Positions 17,364 to 26,480 of a stretch of 64,000 nucleotides of DNA are shown here, in pieces. The position numbers and the translations under genes are program-made. The stretch is from Pseudomonas oryzihabitans NBRC 102199 (lineage in GTDB: Bacteria > Pseudomonadota > Gammaproteobacteria > Pseudomonadales > Pseudomonadaceae). Position 1 is the stretch's first letter. The number at the start of each line of letters is the position of its first letter. Where the stretch lies: positions 124,001 through 188,000 of the forward strand of contig NZ_BBIT01000009.1 in NCBI RefSeq assembly GCF_000730625.1. The letters run 5' to 3'. The notes under the pieces are model-generated. The model had not been told where the DNA came from and did no database searches. It saw only the letters and a program-made list of their open reading frames with translations.

Positions 17364-19385
17364 ATGACCCAAGCCCCCATTGCCCGCCGCGCCCCTGGCG
17401 ACGATCCCTACGTCTGGCTGGAAAACCGTGACGCCCCCGAGGTGCTGGCGCACCTGGAGGCCGAGAACGCCTACCTGGAAGCCCAACTGGCCCCCGAGGC
17501 CGCCCTGCGCGAGCAGCTGTTCGAGGAGATCCGCGCGCGCATTCGCGAGACGGACCTGTCCCTGCCCGTTCCCCGCGGCGACTATCTCTACTATCAGCGC
17601 ACCCAGGCCGGTGACGAATACGGCCGCAACTATCGCTGCCGCCGCCCGTCCAACGGCGATCTGACGCCCGATCCGGCGACCGAAGAGCTGCTGTTCGACG
17701 GCAACGCCATCGCCGACGGCGGCTTTCTCTCCATCGGTCGCTTCACCATCAGCCCGGACCAGACCCGCCTTGCCTACAGCCTCGATCAGGTGGGCGATGA
17801 AACCTACCGGCTCTATGTAAAGGAGCTGGCCACCGGCCTGGTAACCGAACTGCCCTTCGAGGAATGCGACGGCAGCCTGACCTGGGCCAACGACAGCCGC
17901 ACCCTGTTCTTTGGCGAGCGCGACGAATCCCATCGTCCGCACAAGCTCTATCGCTATCACCTGGGCGATGCCGAGCCGCAACTGGTTTTTCACGAGACCG
18001 ATGGGCGCTTCTTTCTCGGCTGCTATCGTTCGAGCTCAGAGCGCAAGCTGCTGTTGCTGTCCCACAGCAAGACCACCAGCGAAGCCTGGGTGCTGGACGC
18101 GGACCGGCCGGACGAGGCCTTCGTCTGCCTGGCGCCACGCGAGGAAGGTCACGAGTACTTTCCCGATCATGGCGTCGATGGCTGGTACATCCGCAGCAAC
18201 CAGGACGGCATCAACTTCGCCCTCTACCAGGCCGCCGAGAGCAGTCCCACCCGCGCGCACTGGCAACTGCTGGTGCCCCACGACCCCGAGGTGATGCTGG
18301 AGGATGCCAGCCTTGGCGCCCACGCCCTGGTGCTCAGCCTGCGTACCGCCGGACTGCCGATTCTGGAGGTCCGCCCCTATGGCCAGGCACCCTATCGCGT
18401 CGACCTGCCGGACGAGGTCTACAGCCTGGATGCCATGGACGTGCTGGAATTCGCCAGTCCGGTCATGCGCCTGCGCTACGAGGCGCTCAATCGCCCCGCC
18501 GAGATCCGCGAACTGGAGCTGGCCAGCGGCACCCAGCGGGTGCTCAAGCAGGTCCCGGTGGAAGGCCCGTTCGACGCCGACGCCTACGAGAGCCGCCGCC
18601 TGTGGGCCACCGCCGCCGATGGCACCCACATCCCCATCAGCCTGGTCGGTCGTCGCGACCTGCCGCAGAGCGCGCCGCTGTACCTCTATGGTTACGGCGC
18701 CTATGGCCACAGCCTCGATCCCTGGTTCTCCCACGCCCGCCTGAGCCTGCTGGATCGCGGCGTGCGCTTCGCCATCGCCCATGTCCGCGGCGGCGGCGAA
18801 CTGGGTGAAGCCTGGTATCGCAGCGGCAAGCTGGAACACAAGCAGAACACCTTCGACGACTTCATCGCCTGCACCGAGCATCTCTTGGAACAGGGCCTGA
18901 CGACGCCGCAACAGGTGGTCATCAGCGGCGGCAGCGCCGGGGGTCTGCTGATCGGCGCGGTCGTCAACCAGCGGCCCGAGCTCTATGCCGCCGCCATCGC
19001 CGAGGTTCCTTTCGTCGATGTGCTCAACACCATGCTCAAGCCGGATCTGCCGCTGACCGTGACCGAGTACGACGAATGGGGCGATCCGAACGAGCCTGAG
19101 GTGCGCGCGCGCATCGCCGGCTACGCGCCCTATGAAAACGTGAAGGCCCAGGCCTATCCGGCCATCCTCGCGGTGGCGGGCTATCACGACACTCGGGTGC
19201 AGTACTGGGAAGCCGCCAAGTGGGTGGCGCGGTTGCGCGAGCGGCGGACCGATCAGGCGCCCCTGCTCCTGCTCAAGACCGAATTCGGCGCCGGCCACGG
19301 CGGCATGAGCGGGCGTTATCAGGCCTTGCGCGACGTGGCCCTGGAATACGCCTTCGTCTTCCGGGTACTGGGCCTGACCGGCTAG
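17364..19385 (+). CDS. ptrB: Oligopeptidase B (S9A family serine peptidase)
   Basis: A 673-residue prolyl-oligopeptidase-family enzyme: an N-terminal seven-bladed propeller followed by an alpha/beta-hydrolase domain from about residue 410. The nucleophile serine is in GGSAGG, preceded by HVRGGGELG; the aspartate is in AGYHDTRV and the histidine in GAGHGG. Oligopeptidase B cuts short peptides after Arg or Lys in the cytoplasm. The ATG at 17364 is preceded by AAGGAG; an in-frame ATG ten codons upstream lacks such a site. Confidence 0.9.
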   Translation: MTQAPIARRAPGDDPYVWLENRDAPEVLAHLEAENAYLEAQLAPEAALREQLFEEIRARIRETDLSLPVPRGDYLYYQRTQAGDEYGRNYRCRRPSNGDLTPDPATEELLFDGNAIADGGFLSIGRFTISPDQTRLAYSLDQVGDETYRLYVKELATGLVTELPFEECDGSLTWANDSRTLFFGERDESHRPHKLYRYHLGDAEPQLVFHETDGRFFLGCYRSSSERKLLLLSHSKTTSEAWVLDADRPDEAFVCLAPREEGHEYFPDHGVDGWYIRSNQDGINFALYQAAESSPTRAHWQLLVPHDPEVMLEDASLGAHALVLSLRTAGLPILEVRPYGQAPYRVDLPDEVYSLDAMDVLEFASPVMRLRYEALNRPAEIRELELASGTQRVLKQVPVEGPFDADAYESRRLWATAADGTHIPISLVGRRDLPQSAPLYLYGYGAYGHSLDPWFSHARLSLLDRGVRFAIAHVRGGGELGEAWYRSGKLEHKQNTFDDFIACTEHLLEQGLTTPQQVVISGGSAGGLLIGAVVNQRPELYAAAIAEVPFVDVLNTMLKPDLPLTVTEYDEWGDPNEPEVRARIAGYAPYENVKAQAYPAILAVAGYHDTRVQYWEAAKWVARLRERRTDQAPLLLLKTEFGAGHGGMSGRYQALRDVALEYAFVFRVLGLTG

Positions 19386-19438
19386 GGAACGGCGGGGGCT
19401 CTGGGCAGGTCTTTTCCACAGCTAAAGGAGAATCTGCC

Positions 19439-20194
19439 ATGCACCTAGATGCCCCCACTCCCCCTCTCGCTCCCCCGCCTCGCGACGCCGCTGCCATCAA
19501 GGGCGTCGAACGCCTGGCCTCCGTGGCTGGCGGTGGTCTGCTGATCAGCCGCGGCTTGGCGCGAGGCGGTCTGCTCGGCCTGCTGACCGGCGCCACCGGT
19601 GCCTGGCTGCTGAAACGTGGCCTGCGTGGTCACTGCTCGATCAAGCGCACCCTGACCAAGGTGCGTTTCGAGCGCGACGTCCGTCGCTCGCTGGCCTGGC
19701 ATTCGGCGGCCTCCCAGACCCGCCGGGTCGTCATCGCCCGCCCCCGCGATGAGCTCTATCGCTTCTGGCGCGACTTCTCCAACCTGCCGATCTTCATGCG
19801 CCATATCGAACGCGTGGACGTGCTCAACGACCGCTATTCCCACTGGGTGGTCAAGGCGCCCATGGGGCGTTTCGAATGGGACGCCGAAGTCACCGACGAC
19901 ATCCCCGGCCAGTTGATCGGCTGGCGCTCGTGCGGGTACGCCGGCCTGAACAACCTGGGCTGGGTCAGCTTCGCCGACGTGCCCGGCGGCACCGAGGTGA
20001 CGGCGGTCATGGCCTATGAGCCGCCGGCCGGTCGCCTCGGCCATCTGTTCGCCCGACTGCTGCGCCGCGACCCTGGCACCCGCATCGCCCAGGACCTGGC
20101 CGAGCTGAAGGTGCTGCTGGAGCGCGCCCATGCGGTCGGCGATCGCTATGGCGCCGTCGAGCGCACCTCGCACATGGAGTCGCCGCTGGGCTGA
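19439..20194 (+). CDS. SRPBCC-family (cyclase/dehydrase-like) protein with membrane-type N-terminus
   Basis: A 251-residue protein. The first half holds a glycine-rich hydrophobic stretch (about residues 25-60, DUF2892-like) that may insert in the membrane; the second half, from about residue 98, is a START/SRPBCC-like domain recognised by FWRDFSNLPIFMRHIERVDV and the hydrophobic beta-sheet pattern after it. Such proteins bind hydrophobic ligands, but the ligand here is unknown. AAAGGAG precedes the ATG. A GC-rich hairpin without a T-run follows the stop codon. Confidence 0.75.
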   Translation: MHLDAPTPPLAPPPRDAAAIKGVERLASVAGGGLLISRGLARGGLLGLLTGATGAWLLKRGLRGHCSIKRTLTKVRFERDVRRSLAWHSAASQTRRVVIARPRDELYRFWRDFSNLPIFMRHIERVDVLNDRYSHWVVKAPMGRFEWDAEVTDDIPGQLIGWRSCGYAGLNNLGWVSFADVPGGTEVTAVMAYEPPAGRLGHLFARLLRRDPGTRIAQDLAELKVLLERAHAVGDRYGAVERTSHMESPLG

Positions 20195-20412
20195 CCTCCG
20201 GCTGTGCCGCGGCGTCTCCCTCGGGGACGCCGCCACCCTCCTTCCTGGCCATTGATTCCATCCTGGCTTATCTCCCAACGACCCCAAATCCCGCTTTGCG
20301 ACACTTCGGTGACAACCGGCGTGCCGCCGCTTGCGACGCCTGGAAGGCCGATGTTAGCTTTCGAACAACGGAGCGATTAATGACAGCTCGATAACATCGC
20401 AGGCCAGCCGGT

Positions 20413-21264
20413 TTGACCAAGCCACTCTTCTTCCAAGCCCTCGAAGGCGCCTTCGCCGACCTCACCCCCACCGGCAAACGCGTCGCCGGCTATCTGTTGG
20501 CCAATCCGGAGAAGTTGCCCTTCGAGACCGCCGACAGCATCGCCCAGCGCACCAACACCACCGGCATCTCCGTGGGTCGGCTGCTGCGCTCGCTGGGCTA
20601 TCGCAACCTCGACGAGGTCAAGCAGAGCCTGAGAGACGAAGGCCTGGAAGCCTGGCGCATCACCGACCGCTTCAGTGCCTTTCGCCAGCAGAGCGGACGC
20701 AGCGATGCGCTGGACCGCTCCCTGGCCGCCGAGCTCGCCGCCATCGAGGACGTCTACCAGCTGGCCCGCGGCCCGGTATTCGAACAGGTGGTCCGGCAGC
20801 TGACCGGCGCGGACGCGGTGTTCATCGCCGGTATCCAGACCACCCGCGGGGTGCTCGGCAGTTTTCACAGCCTGCTTGAATACATCCGGCCCAAGGCCTT
20901 CTACGTCGATGGCCTGTCGGGCACCTACGCCGACATCTTCAACAGTGGCTTCGCCCAGCCCTACCTGGTGGTAGCCGACTTTCGCGCCTATTCGAGTGTT
21001 GCTCGCAAGCTGTGCGAAGCCGCACGCGATGCCAGGCTGCCCATGGCGCTGATCACCGACTACCACTGTCCCTGGGCGCGGGACTATCCCGCCGACCTGC
21101 TGCAGCTGCGCCCGGAGGTCGACCAGTTCTGGGAGTCACCAGCGCCTCTCGCCTGCCTGCTCAACCTGCTGGTGTCAGCTGTGGCGGATCGCTCCGGCGA
21201 TGCCCTGGAACAACGGGTGGCCAGCAACCGCGCCCTGCAGCAGCGCTTCGGGCAATTCGAATGA
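20413..21264 (+). CDS. MurR/RpiR-family transcriptional regulator (TTG start)
   Basis: A 283-residue protein with an N-terminal RpiR helix-turn-helix (ADSIAQRTNTTGISVGRLLRSL, about residues 38-59) and a C-terminal SIS sugar-phosphate-binding domain (GADAVFIAGIQTTRG onward). An in-frame stop lies 20 bases upstream and no ATG or GTG is available, so it must start at TTG 20413, with only a weak ribosome site. RpiR regulators sense sugar phosphates, often from peptidoglycan recycling. Its stop codon overlaps the start of the D-Ala-D-Ala dipeptidase gene (ATGA), so it most likely controls that gene and the peptide transporter behind it. Confidence 0.88.
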   Translation: MTKPLFFQALEGAFADLTPTGKRVAGYLLANPEKLPFETADSIAQRTNTTGISVGRLLRSLGYRNLDEVKQSLRDEGLEAWRITDRFSAFRQQSGRSDALDRSLAAELAAIEDVYQLARGPVFEQVVRQLTGADAVFIAGIQTTRGVLGSFHSLLEYIRPKAFYVDGLSGTYADIFNSGFAQPYLVVADFRAYSSVARKLCEAARDARLPMALITDYHCPWARDYPADLLQLRPEVDQFWESPAPLACLLNLLVSAVADRSGDALEQRVASNRALQQRFGQFE

Positions 21265-21881
21265 GCCCCGACACCCCTCTTTATTCCAAGGAAGCTCCCC
21301 GTACCGTGAACCATCCAGAACTCGTCGAGATCGACGCCCACCGCTACGGCGTGGACATCCACCTGGTCTATGCGACCGCCGACAACCTGGCCGGCAAGGT
21401 GCTCTACCAGGACGCCCACTGCCTGCTGCACCGGGATGCCGCCGCCCGCCTGCACCGCGCCAGCGCGCTGGCGCAACAGGCCGGTCTGCGCCTGCAGGTA
21501 CTGGATGCCTACCGCCCGCCCTATGCCCAGCAACTGCTGTGGCGGGTGCTGCCCGACGCCCAGTACGTGAGCGATCCGGCGCAGGGTTCGCACCACAGCC
21601 GCGGCGTGGCCGTGGACGTGACCCTGCTCGACGAGGCCGGCGAGCCGCTGGACATGGGGACCGGCTTCGACGACATGCGTGAGCTGTCGCACCTGTTCAA
21701 TCCGGCGCTGCCCGCCGCGGCCCAGCGCAACCGCCTGCTGCTGCTCGGCATCATGCAGAGCGCCGGCTTCACCTTCATCCCCAGCGAGTGGTGGCACTTC
21801 GAATTGCCCGATGCCCGGCGCTATGCGCTGATCGACTATCACCATCTCAGCCCGGAGGAGCTCGCCGCCCTGCTGAACTGA
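21261..21881 (+). CDS. ddpX: D-alanyl-D-alanine dipeptidase (VanX/DdpX family)
   Basis: A 206-residue zinc dipeptidase of family M15D. The signature SHHSRGVAVDV supplies two zinc ligands and SEWWHF the catalytic glutamate and third ligand; DAYRPPYAQQLLW is also conserved. It cuts D-Ala-D-Ala, released from peptidoglycan turnover, into free D-alanine. The start overlaps the RpiR gene by four bases, and an ABC peptide transporter follows after about 105 bp. The same gene set in E. coli (ddpXABCDF) imports and uses D-Ala-D-Ala. Confidence 0.9.
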   Translation: MSPDTPLYSKEAPRTVNHPELVEIDAHRYGVDIHLVYATADNLAGKVLYQDAHCLLHRDAAARLHRASALAQQAGLRLQVLDAYRPPYAQQLLWRVLPDAQYVSDPAQGSHHSRGVAVDVTLLDEAGEPLDMGTGFDDMRELSHLFNPALPAAAQRNRLLLLGIMQSAGFTFIPSEWWHFELPDARRYALIDYHHLSPEELAALLN

Positions 21882-21987
21882 TCCTGCCGGTGACCGGGTC
21901 ATTCGAATCCGGCGCCGCGAGCCCTTCGCTCGACCACCTTGCCCACTGCCGAAACAACCATAAACCCAAACAATCCGAGGTACCGGC

Positions 21988-23553
21988 ATGTTCTCGTCTT
22001 CGCGCACCTGCGTTTCATCGGCGTCCCGCGTGCTCGCCCTGGTTTCCCTGCTGGGCCTCGGCGCCTGGCAACCGGCCAGTGCCGCCACCGCGACCGACAC
22101 CCTGGTCATCGGCAAGCCTGCGGATCTGCAGACCGTCGACCCGGGTGTGACCTTCGACAACAACGACTGGACCGTGACCTACCCGGCCTACCAGCGCCTG
22201 ATGCGCTACAAGGTGGAAGACGGCAAGGGCAGCACCAACGTCGAGGGCGACCTGGCCAGCGGCTGGACCGTCTCCCCCGACAACCTGGTGTGGACCTTTA
22301 CCCTCAAGCCCGGCAACAAATTCGACGATGGCAGCGAGGTCACCGCCGAGGCGGTCAAGTTCTCGGTCGAGCGCCTGATGAAGCTCAAGCAGGGCCCGTC
22401 CAGCATCTTCCCGGCGGACATGACGGTGACCGTGGTGGATCCGCAGACGATCAGATTCACCCTGCAGAAGCCCTTCGCGCCCTTCCTCTTCGCCCTGGCC
22501 CACGACGGCGCCAGCGTGATCAACCCCAAGGTGGCCAGCACCCACGGCAAGGACGTGGACGCCTGGCTGGCCGGCCATACCGCCGGCTCCGGCGCCTATC
22601 GCCTAGCCGCCTGGCAGAAGGGCCAGTCGCTGACCCTGGAGCCCAACCCGCATTACGCCGGCAAGGCACCCACGCTCAAGCAGGTGGTGATCCGCATCAT
22701 CGCCGAGCCTTCGGTACGCCGCCTGCAACTGGAACAGGGCGATCTGGACATCATCGAGGACCTGCCCGAAGACCAGGTCAAGGCCCTGGCGCAAAAGTCC
22801 GGTTTCGTCACCACCGCCTACCCCTCGCTGCGGGTGACCTACCTCTACCTCAACAACAGGCGCGCGCCCATGAACGATGTGAATGCGCGCAAGGCGGTGG
22901 TCGATTCCCTCGACTACCAGGGCATCGTCGAAGGCATCGCCATGGGCAAGGCCAAGCTCATGAACGGCCCGATCCCGGACGGCATGTGGGGGCATGACCC
23001 GAGCCTGCCAATGCCCAAGCAGGACCTGGAAGCCGCCCAGGCCGCCCTGGGCAAGGCACCCAAGGTGCGGGAGCTGCAATTCCTCTACTCGGACAAGGAC
23101 CCGGCCTGGGAGCCAATCGGCCTGACCCTGCAGGCCGGCCTGAGCACCCTCGGCGTCAACCTGAAGATGGAGAAGCTGGCCAACGCCACCTTCCGCGAAC
23201 GCCTGGGCAAGGGCGATTTCGACGTCGCCATCGGCAACTGGAGTCCGGACTTCGCCGATCCCTACATGTTCATGAACTTCTGGTTCGACAGCACCAATGC
23301 GGGACTGGCGGGCAACCGCGCCTTCTACAGCAATCCCAAGGTGGACCAGCTGCTGCGCGACGCCGCCAGCGTCAGCGACGTGGTCCAGCGCAAGGCGCTG
23401 TACCAGGAGGCCCAGAAGATCGTGGTGGGCGACGCCGCCTACGCCTACCTCTACCAGAAGGCCTACACGGTGCCGATGCGCGCCGCGGTCAAGGGGTACG
23501 TGTTCAACCCCATGCTCGAGCAGGTCTTCGATTTCGCTGCGATGTCCAAGTAA
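21988..23553 (+). CDS. ddpA: ABC transporter substrate-binding protein, dipeptide type
   Basis: A 521-residue SBP family 5 protein with a Sec signal peptide (about residues 1-33, cleavage near ASAA). The mature part starts TDTLVIGKPADLQTVDP and has the typical long periplasmic fold (SGAYRLAAWQKGQSL, then the YLYLNNRRAP segment). No lipobox is present, so it is soluble in the periplasm. It probably delivers D-Ala-D-Ala or murein-type peptides to the permeases that follow. The leader before the ATG contains A/C-rich motifs (21952-21974) that resemble Hfq/Crc targets. A 13-bp hairpin separates it from the permease gene. Confidence 0.9.
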   Translation: MFSSSRTCVSSASRVLALVSLLGLGAWQPASAATATDTLVIGKPADLQTVDPGVTFDNNDWTVTYPAYQRLMRYKVEDGKGSTNVEGDLASGWTVSPDNLVWTFTLKPGNKFDDGSEVTAEAVKFSVERLMKLKQGPSSIFPADMTVTVVDPQTIRFTLQKPFAPFLFALAHDGASVINPKVASTHGKDVDAWLAGHTAGSGAYRLAAWQKGQSLTLEPNPHYAGKAPTLKQVVIRIIAEPSVRRLQLEQGDLDIIEDLPEDQVKALAQKSGFVTTAYPSLRVTYLYLNNRRAPMNDVNARKAVVDSLDYQGIVEGIAMGKAKLMNGPIPDGMWGHDPSLPMPKQDLEAAQAALGKAPKVRELQFLYSDKDPAWEPIGLTLQAGLSTLGVNLKMEKLANATFRERLGKGDFDVAIGNWSPDFADPYMFMNFWFDSTNAGLAGNRAFYSNPKVDQLLRDAASVSDVVQRKALYQEAQKIVVGDAAYAYLYQKAYTVPMRAAVKGYVFNPMLEQVFDFAAMSK

Positions 23554-23557
23554 GGGC

Positions 23558-23587
23558 GGCGGGTGCCGGCGCGCGCCGGCACCCGCC
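23558..23587 (+). repeat. Perfect 13-bp hairpin between binding-protein and permease genes
   Basis: The arms GGCGGGTGCCGGC and GCCGGCACCCGCC pair perfectly around a GCGC loop, four bases after the binding-protein stop codon. There is no T-run, so it is not a simple terminator. Such hairpins in ABC operons commonly protect the upstream mRNA, giving more binding protein than permease; that role is inferred here. Confidence 0.75.
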
Positions 23588-23601
23588 TCGCGAGGTATGC
23601 C

Positions 23602-24618
23602 ATGACCTTCTTCCATCTGCTGCGCAAGCAGCTGACCGATATCCTCATTGTGGTGATCGGGGTATCCCTGATCACCTTCGTCATCTCCCACCTGATCCCG
23701 GGCGATCCGGCGCGACTGATCGCCGGCGAGCGTGCCAGTGACGCAATCGTCGCCGGTATCCGTCAGCAGCTGGGCCTGGACCTGCCGCTCTACCAGCAAT
23801 ACTTCCGCTACATGGGAGACCTGCTGCAGGGCGATCTGGGCCAGTCGATCCGCACCCATCGCCCGGTGCTGGAAGACCTGCAGCTGTTCTTTCCGGCCAC
23901 CCTGGAGCTGGCCCTGGCGGCGCTGCTGCTGTCGATCCTGATCGGCGTTCCGCTGGGCGTACTCTCGGCGGTCTACAACAACCGCTGGATCGATCACATC
24001 AGCCGTACCCTGGCGGTGGCCGGCATCTCCACCCCGGCCTTCTGGCTGGGCCTGGGGCTGATCGTGCTGTTCTACGGCCACCTCGGCTGGCTGCCCGGCG
24101 GCGGACGCCTGGACCAGGGGCTGACGCCACCGCCCACGGTCACCGGCTTCTATCTGATCGACACCCTGCTGGCGGGCGATCTCACCGGCTTCGTCAGCGC
24201 GGCCAGGCACCTGCTGCTGCCGGCGGTGACCCTGGCCTTCGTCAACCTGGGCGTCATCACCCGACAGATCCGCGGCACCATGCTCGAACAGCTGGGCGAG
24301 GACTATATCCGCACCGCCCGCGCCTATGGCCTGTCGCAGACCACCGTGGTGCTGCGCCACGCGCTGCCCAATGCGCTGATTCCCTCCATCACGGTGATCG
24401 GCCTGGCCCTGGGCGACCTGCTCTATGGCGCGGTGCTCACCGAGACCGTATTCGCCTGGCCGGGCATGGGTGCCTACGTGGTCAAGTCGATCCAGGCGCT
24501 GGATTTCCCGGCGGTCATGGGCTTCGCCATCGTAGTGTCCTTCATCTACGTCCTGCTCAACCGCTTCATCGACCTGCTCTACCGGCTGGTCGATCCCCGC
24601 ATCGGCAAGGTGAACTAG
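23602..24618 (+). CDS. ddpB: ABC transporter permease, DppB type
   Basis: A 338-residue inner-membrane permease with six predicted helices, the first at about residues 10-30. The EAA-type loop is in YIRTARAYGLSQTTVVLRHAL near residues 235-255, which contacts the ATPases. It starts MTFFHLLRKQLTDIL, the usual DppB N-terminus. It stands after the hairpin at 23558-23587 and is followed one base later by the second permease gene. Confidence 0.92.
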   Translation: MTFFHLLRKQLTDILIVVIGVSLITFVISHLIPGDPARLIAGERASDAIVAGIRQQLGLDLPLYQQYFRYMGDLLQGDLGQSIRTHRPVLEDLQLFFPATLELALAALLLSILIGVPLGVLSAVYNNRWIDHISRTLAVAGISTPAFWLGLGLIVLFYGHLGWLPGGGRLDQGLTPPPTVTGFYLIDTLLAGDLTGFVSAARHLLLPAVTLAFVNLGVITRQIRGTMLEQLGEDYIRTARAYGLSQTTVVLRHALPNALIPSITVIGLALGDLLYGAVLTETVFAWPGMGAYVVKSIQALDFPAVMGFAIVVSFIYVLLNRFIDLLYRLVDPRIGKVN

Positions 24619-24619
24619 C

Positions 24620-25495
24620 ATGACGACCCTGACCGCCTCGCGCCCCGGCTGGCGCGAGCAGACCGCCTGGCTGGCCTGGCGCATCCGCCGCAATCCGCTG
24701 ATGCTCACGGGGCTGGTGATCACCCTGCTGGTGCTACTGTGCATGGTCGCCGCGCCCTGGCTCGCGCCCTATCAGCCCAACGCCCTGAAACTCACCGCCC
24801 GCCTGCAGGCACCCAGCGCCCTGCACTGGTTCGGCACCGACGAGGTGGGTCGCGACCTGCTCAGCCGGGTGATCTACGGCAGCCGCCAGTCGGTGGGCGT
24901 CGGCCTGTTCGTGGCCTTTGCCGCCTGCGCCATCGGCGGGCTGCTCGGCTGCCTGTCGGGCATCGTCGGCGGCGCCTTCGACCGCCTGATGATGCGCCTG
25001 ATGGACATCATCCTCTCGGTGCCTTCGCTGGTGCTGATCATGGCCCTGGCCGCAGCCCTCGGGCCGAGCCTGTTCAACGCCATGCTGGCCATCACCCTGG
25101 TGCGCATCCCCTTCTATGTGCGCCTGGCGCGCGGCCAGACCCTGAGCATCCGCCAGCTGGCCTATGTCCAGGCCGCACGCACCTTCGGCGCCGGCAAGTG
25201 GCACCTGGTGCACTGGCACGTGGCGCGCAACGCCTTGCCGCCGCTGCTGGTGCAATTCAGCCTGGATATCGGCAACGCCATCCTCATGGCCTCGGCGCTG
25301 GGCTTCATCGGGCTGGGTGCCCAGCCGCCCACCGCGGAATGGGGCGTGATGGTCGCCAGCGGCCGCAATTTCATCCTCGACCAGTGGTGGTACTCGACCT
25401 TCCCGGGCCTGGCGATCCTGGTTACCGCCATCGGTTTCAACCTGCTGGGCGATGGCATCCGCGATCTGCTCGATCCTCGCCAAAAGGGCAAATGA
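24620..25495 (+). CDS. ddpC: ABC transporter permease, DppC type
   Basis: A 291-residue permease with the DppC layout: cytoplasmic N-terminus, first helix at about residues 28-50, a periplasmic loop with HWFGTDEVGRDLLSRVIYG, then five helices with the EAA loop in YVQAARTFGAGKWHL. It pairs with the DppB-type protein to form the membrane channel. It starts one base after the previous stop codon and the ATPase gene follows at the same distance. Confidence 0.92.
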   Translation: MTTLTASRPGWREQTAWLAWRIRRNPLMLTGLVITLLVLLCMVAAPWLAPYQPNALKLTARLQAPSALHWFGTDEVGRDLLSRVIYGSRQSVGVGLFVAFAACAIGGLLGCLSGIVGGAFDRLMMRLMDIILSVPSLVLIMALAAALGPSLFNAMLAITLVRIPFYVRLARGQTLSIRQLAYVQAARTFGAGKWHLVHWHVARNALPPLLVQFSLDIGNAILMASALGFIGLGAQPPTAEWGVMVASGRNFILDQWWYSTFPGLAILVTAIGFNLLGDGIRDLLDPRQKGK

Positions 25496-25496
25496 C

Positions 25497-26480
25497 ATGG
25501 GCCAGCCCGTTCTGCACATCGACCAGTTGAATCTGGAATTTCCCGGCTTTCGCAGCAGCGCCAAGGCGCTCAACGGCGTCAGCCTGAACGTGGCCCCCGG
25601 CGAGATCGTCGGCGTGGTGGGCGAGTCCGGCTCGGGCAAGTCGGTCACCGCCATGCTCACCCTCGGCCTGTTGCCCCCCGGCAGCTACCGGGTCACCGGC
25701 GGCAGCGTCAACCTGGTGGGTCACGACATGCTCGCCTTGAGCGAGCGCCAGCTGATGGAAGTGCGCGGCCGCGAGGCGGCGATGATCTTCCAGGAGCCGA
25801 TGACCGCGCTCAATCCGACACGGCGCATCGGTCGCCAGCTGCTGGACGTGATCCGCCGCCATACCGCGCTGGATGCCGCCCAGGCCCGCGCCAGGGCGAT
25901 CGAGTTGCTCAAGGACATGCACATCGCCGATCCCGAGCAGATCCTCGAACGCTATCCCTTCGAACTGTCCGGCGGCATGCGCCAGCGCATCATGATCGCC
26001 CTGGCCTTCTCCTGCGATCCGCAGCTGCTGATCGCCGATGAGCCGACCACTGCGCTGGACGTCACGGTGCAGCGCCAGGTGCTGCTCCTGCTGCGCGAGA
26101 AGGCGCGGGCGCGGGGCACCGCCATCCTGCTGATCACCCATGACATGGCGCTGGTCTCGCAATTCTGCGACCGCGTCTATGTGATGTACGCCGGCGGCAT
26201 CGTCGAACAGGGAGCCACCGCGGCGGTCATGCAGGCCCCCCGGCATCCCTATACCCAAGGCCTACTGGCCTGCCTGCCGGAAAAGGCGGTGCCGGGCAGC
26301 GATCTGGCCAGCATCCCCGGACAGGTGCCCAACCTGGCCCAGCTGCCTGGTGGCTGCAGCTTCAAGGAGCGTTGCAGCCGGCGCCATGAGCGCTGCGAGA
26401 CACGCCCCGCGCTGCTGCCGACGGACACCCCCGATCACCTGAGCGCCTGCTGGCTGCAGGCGGAGGACGCCCCGGCATGA
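25497..26480 (+). CDS. ddpD: ABC transporter ATP-binding protein, DppD type
   Basis: A 327-residue ATPase with Walker A GESGSGKS, Q-loop IFQEPMTALNP, signature LSGGMRQR and Walker B LLIADEPTTALD. The C-terminal oligopeptide/dipeptide domain carries a cysteine cluster (GGCSFKERCSRRHERC), which in this family can bind an iron-sulfur centre. It energises uptake together with the DppF-type ATPase, whose start overlaps its stop by four bases. Confidence 0.93.
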   Translation: MGQPVLHIDQLNLEFPGFRSSAKALNGVSLNVAPGEIVGVVGESGSGKSVTAMLTLGLLPPGSYRVTGGSVNLVGHDMLALSERQLMEVRGREAAMIFQEPMTALNPTRRIGRQLLDVIRRHTALDAAQARARAIELLKDMHIADPEQILERYPFELSGGMRQRIMIALAFSCDPQLLIADEPTTALDVTVQRQVLLLLREKARARGTAILLITHDMALVSQFCDRVYVMYAGGIVEQGATAAVMQAPRHPYTQGLLACLPEKAVPGSDLASIPGQVPNLAQLPGGCSFKERCSRRHERCETRPALLPTDTPDHLSACWLQAEDAPA

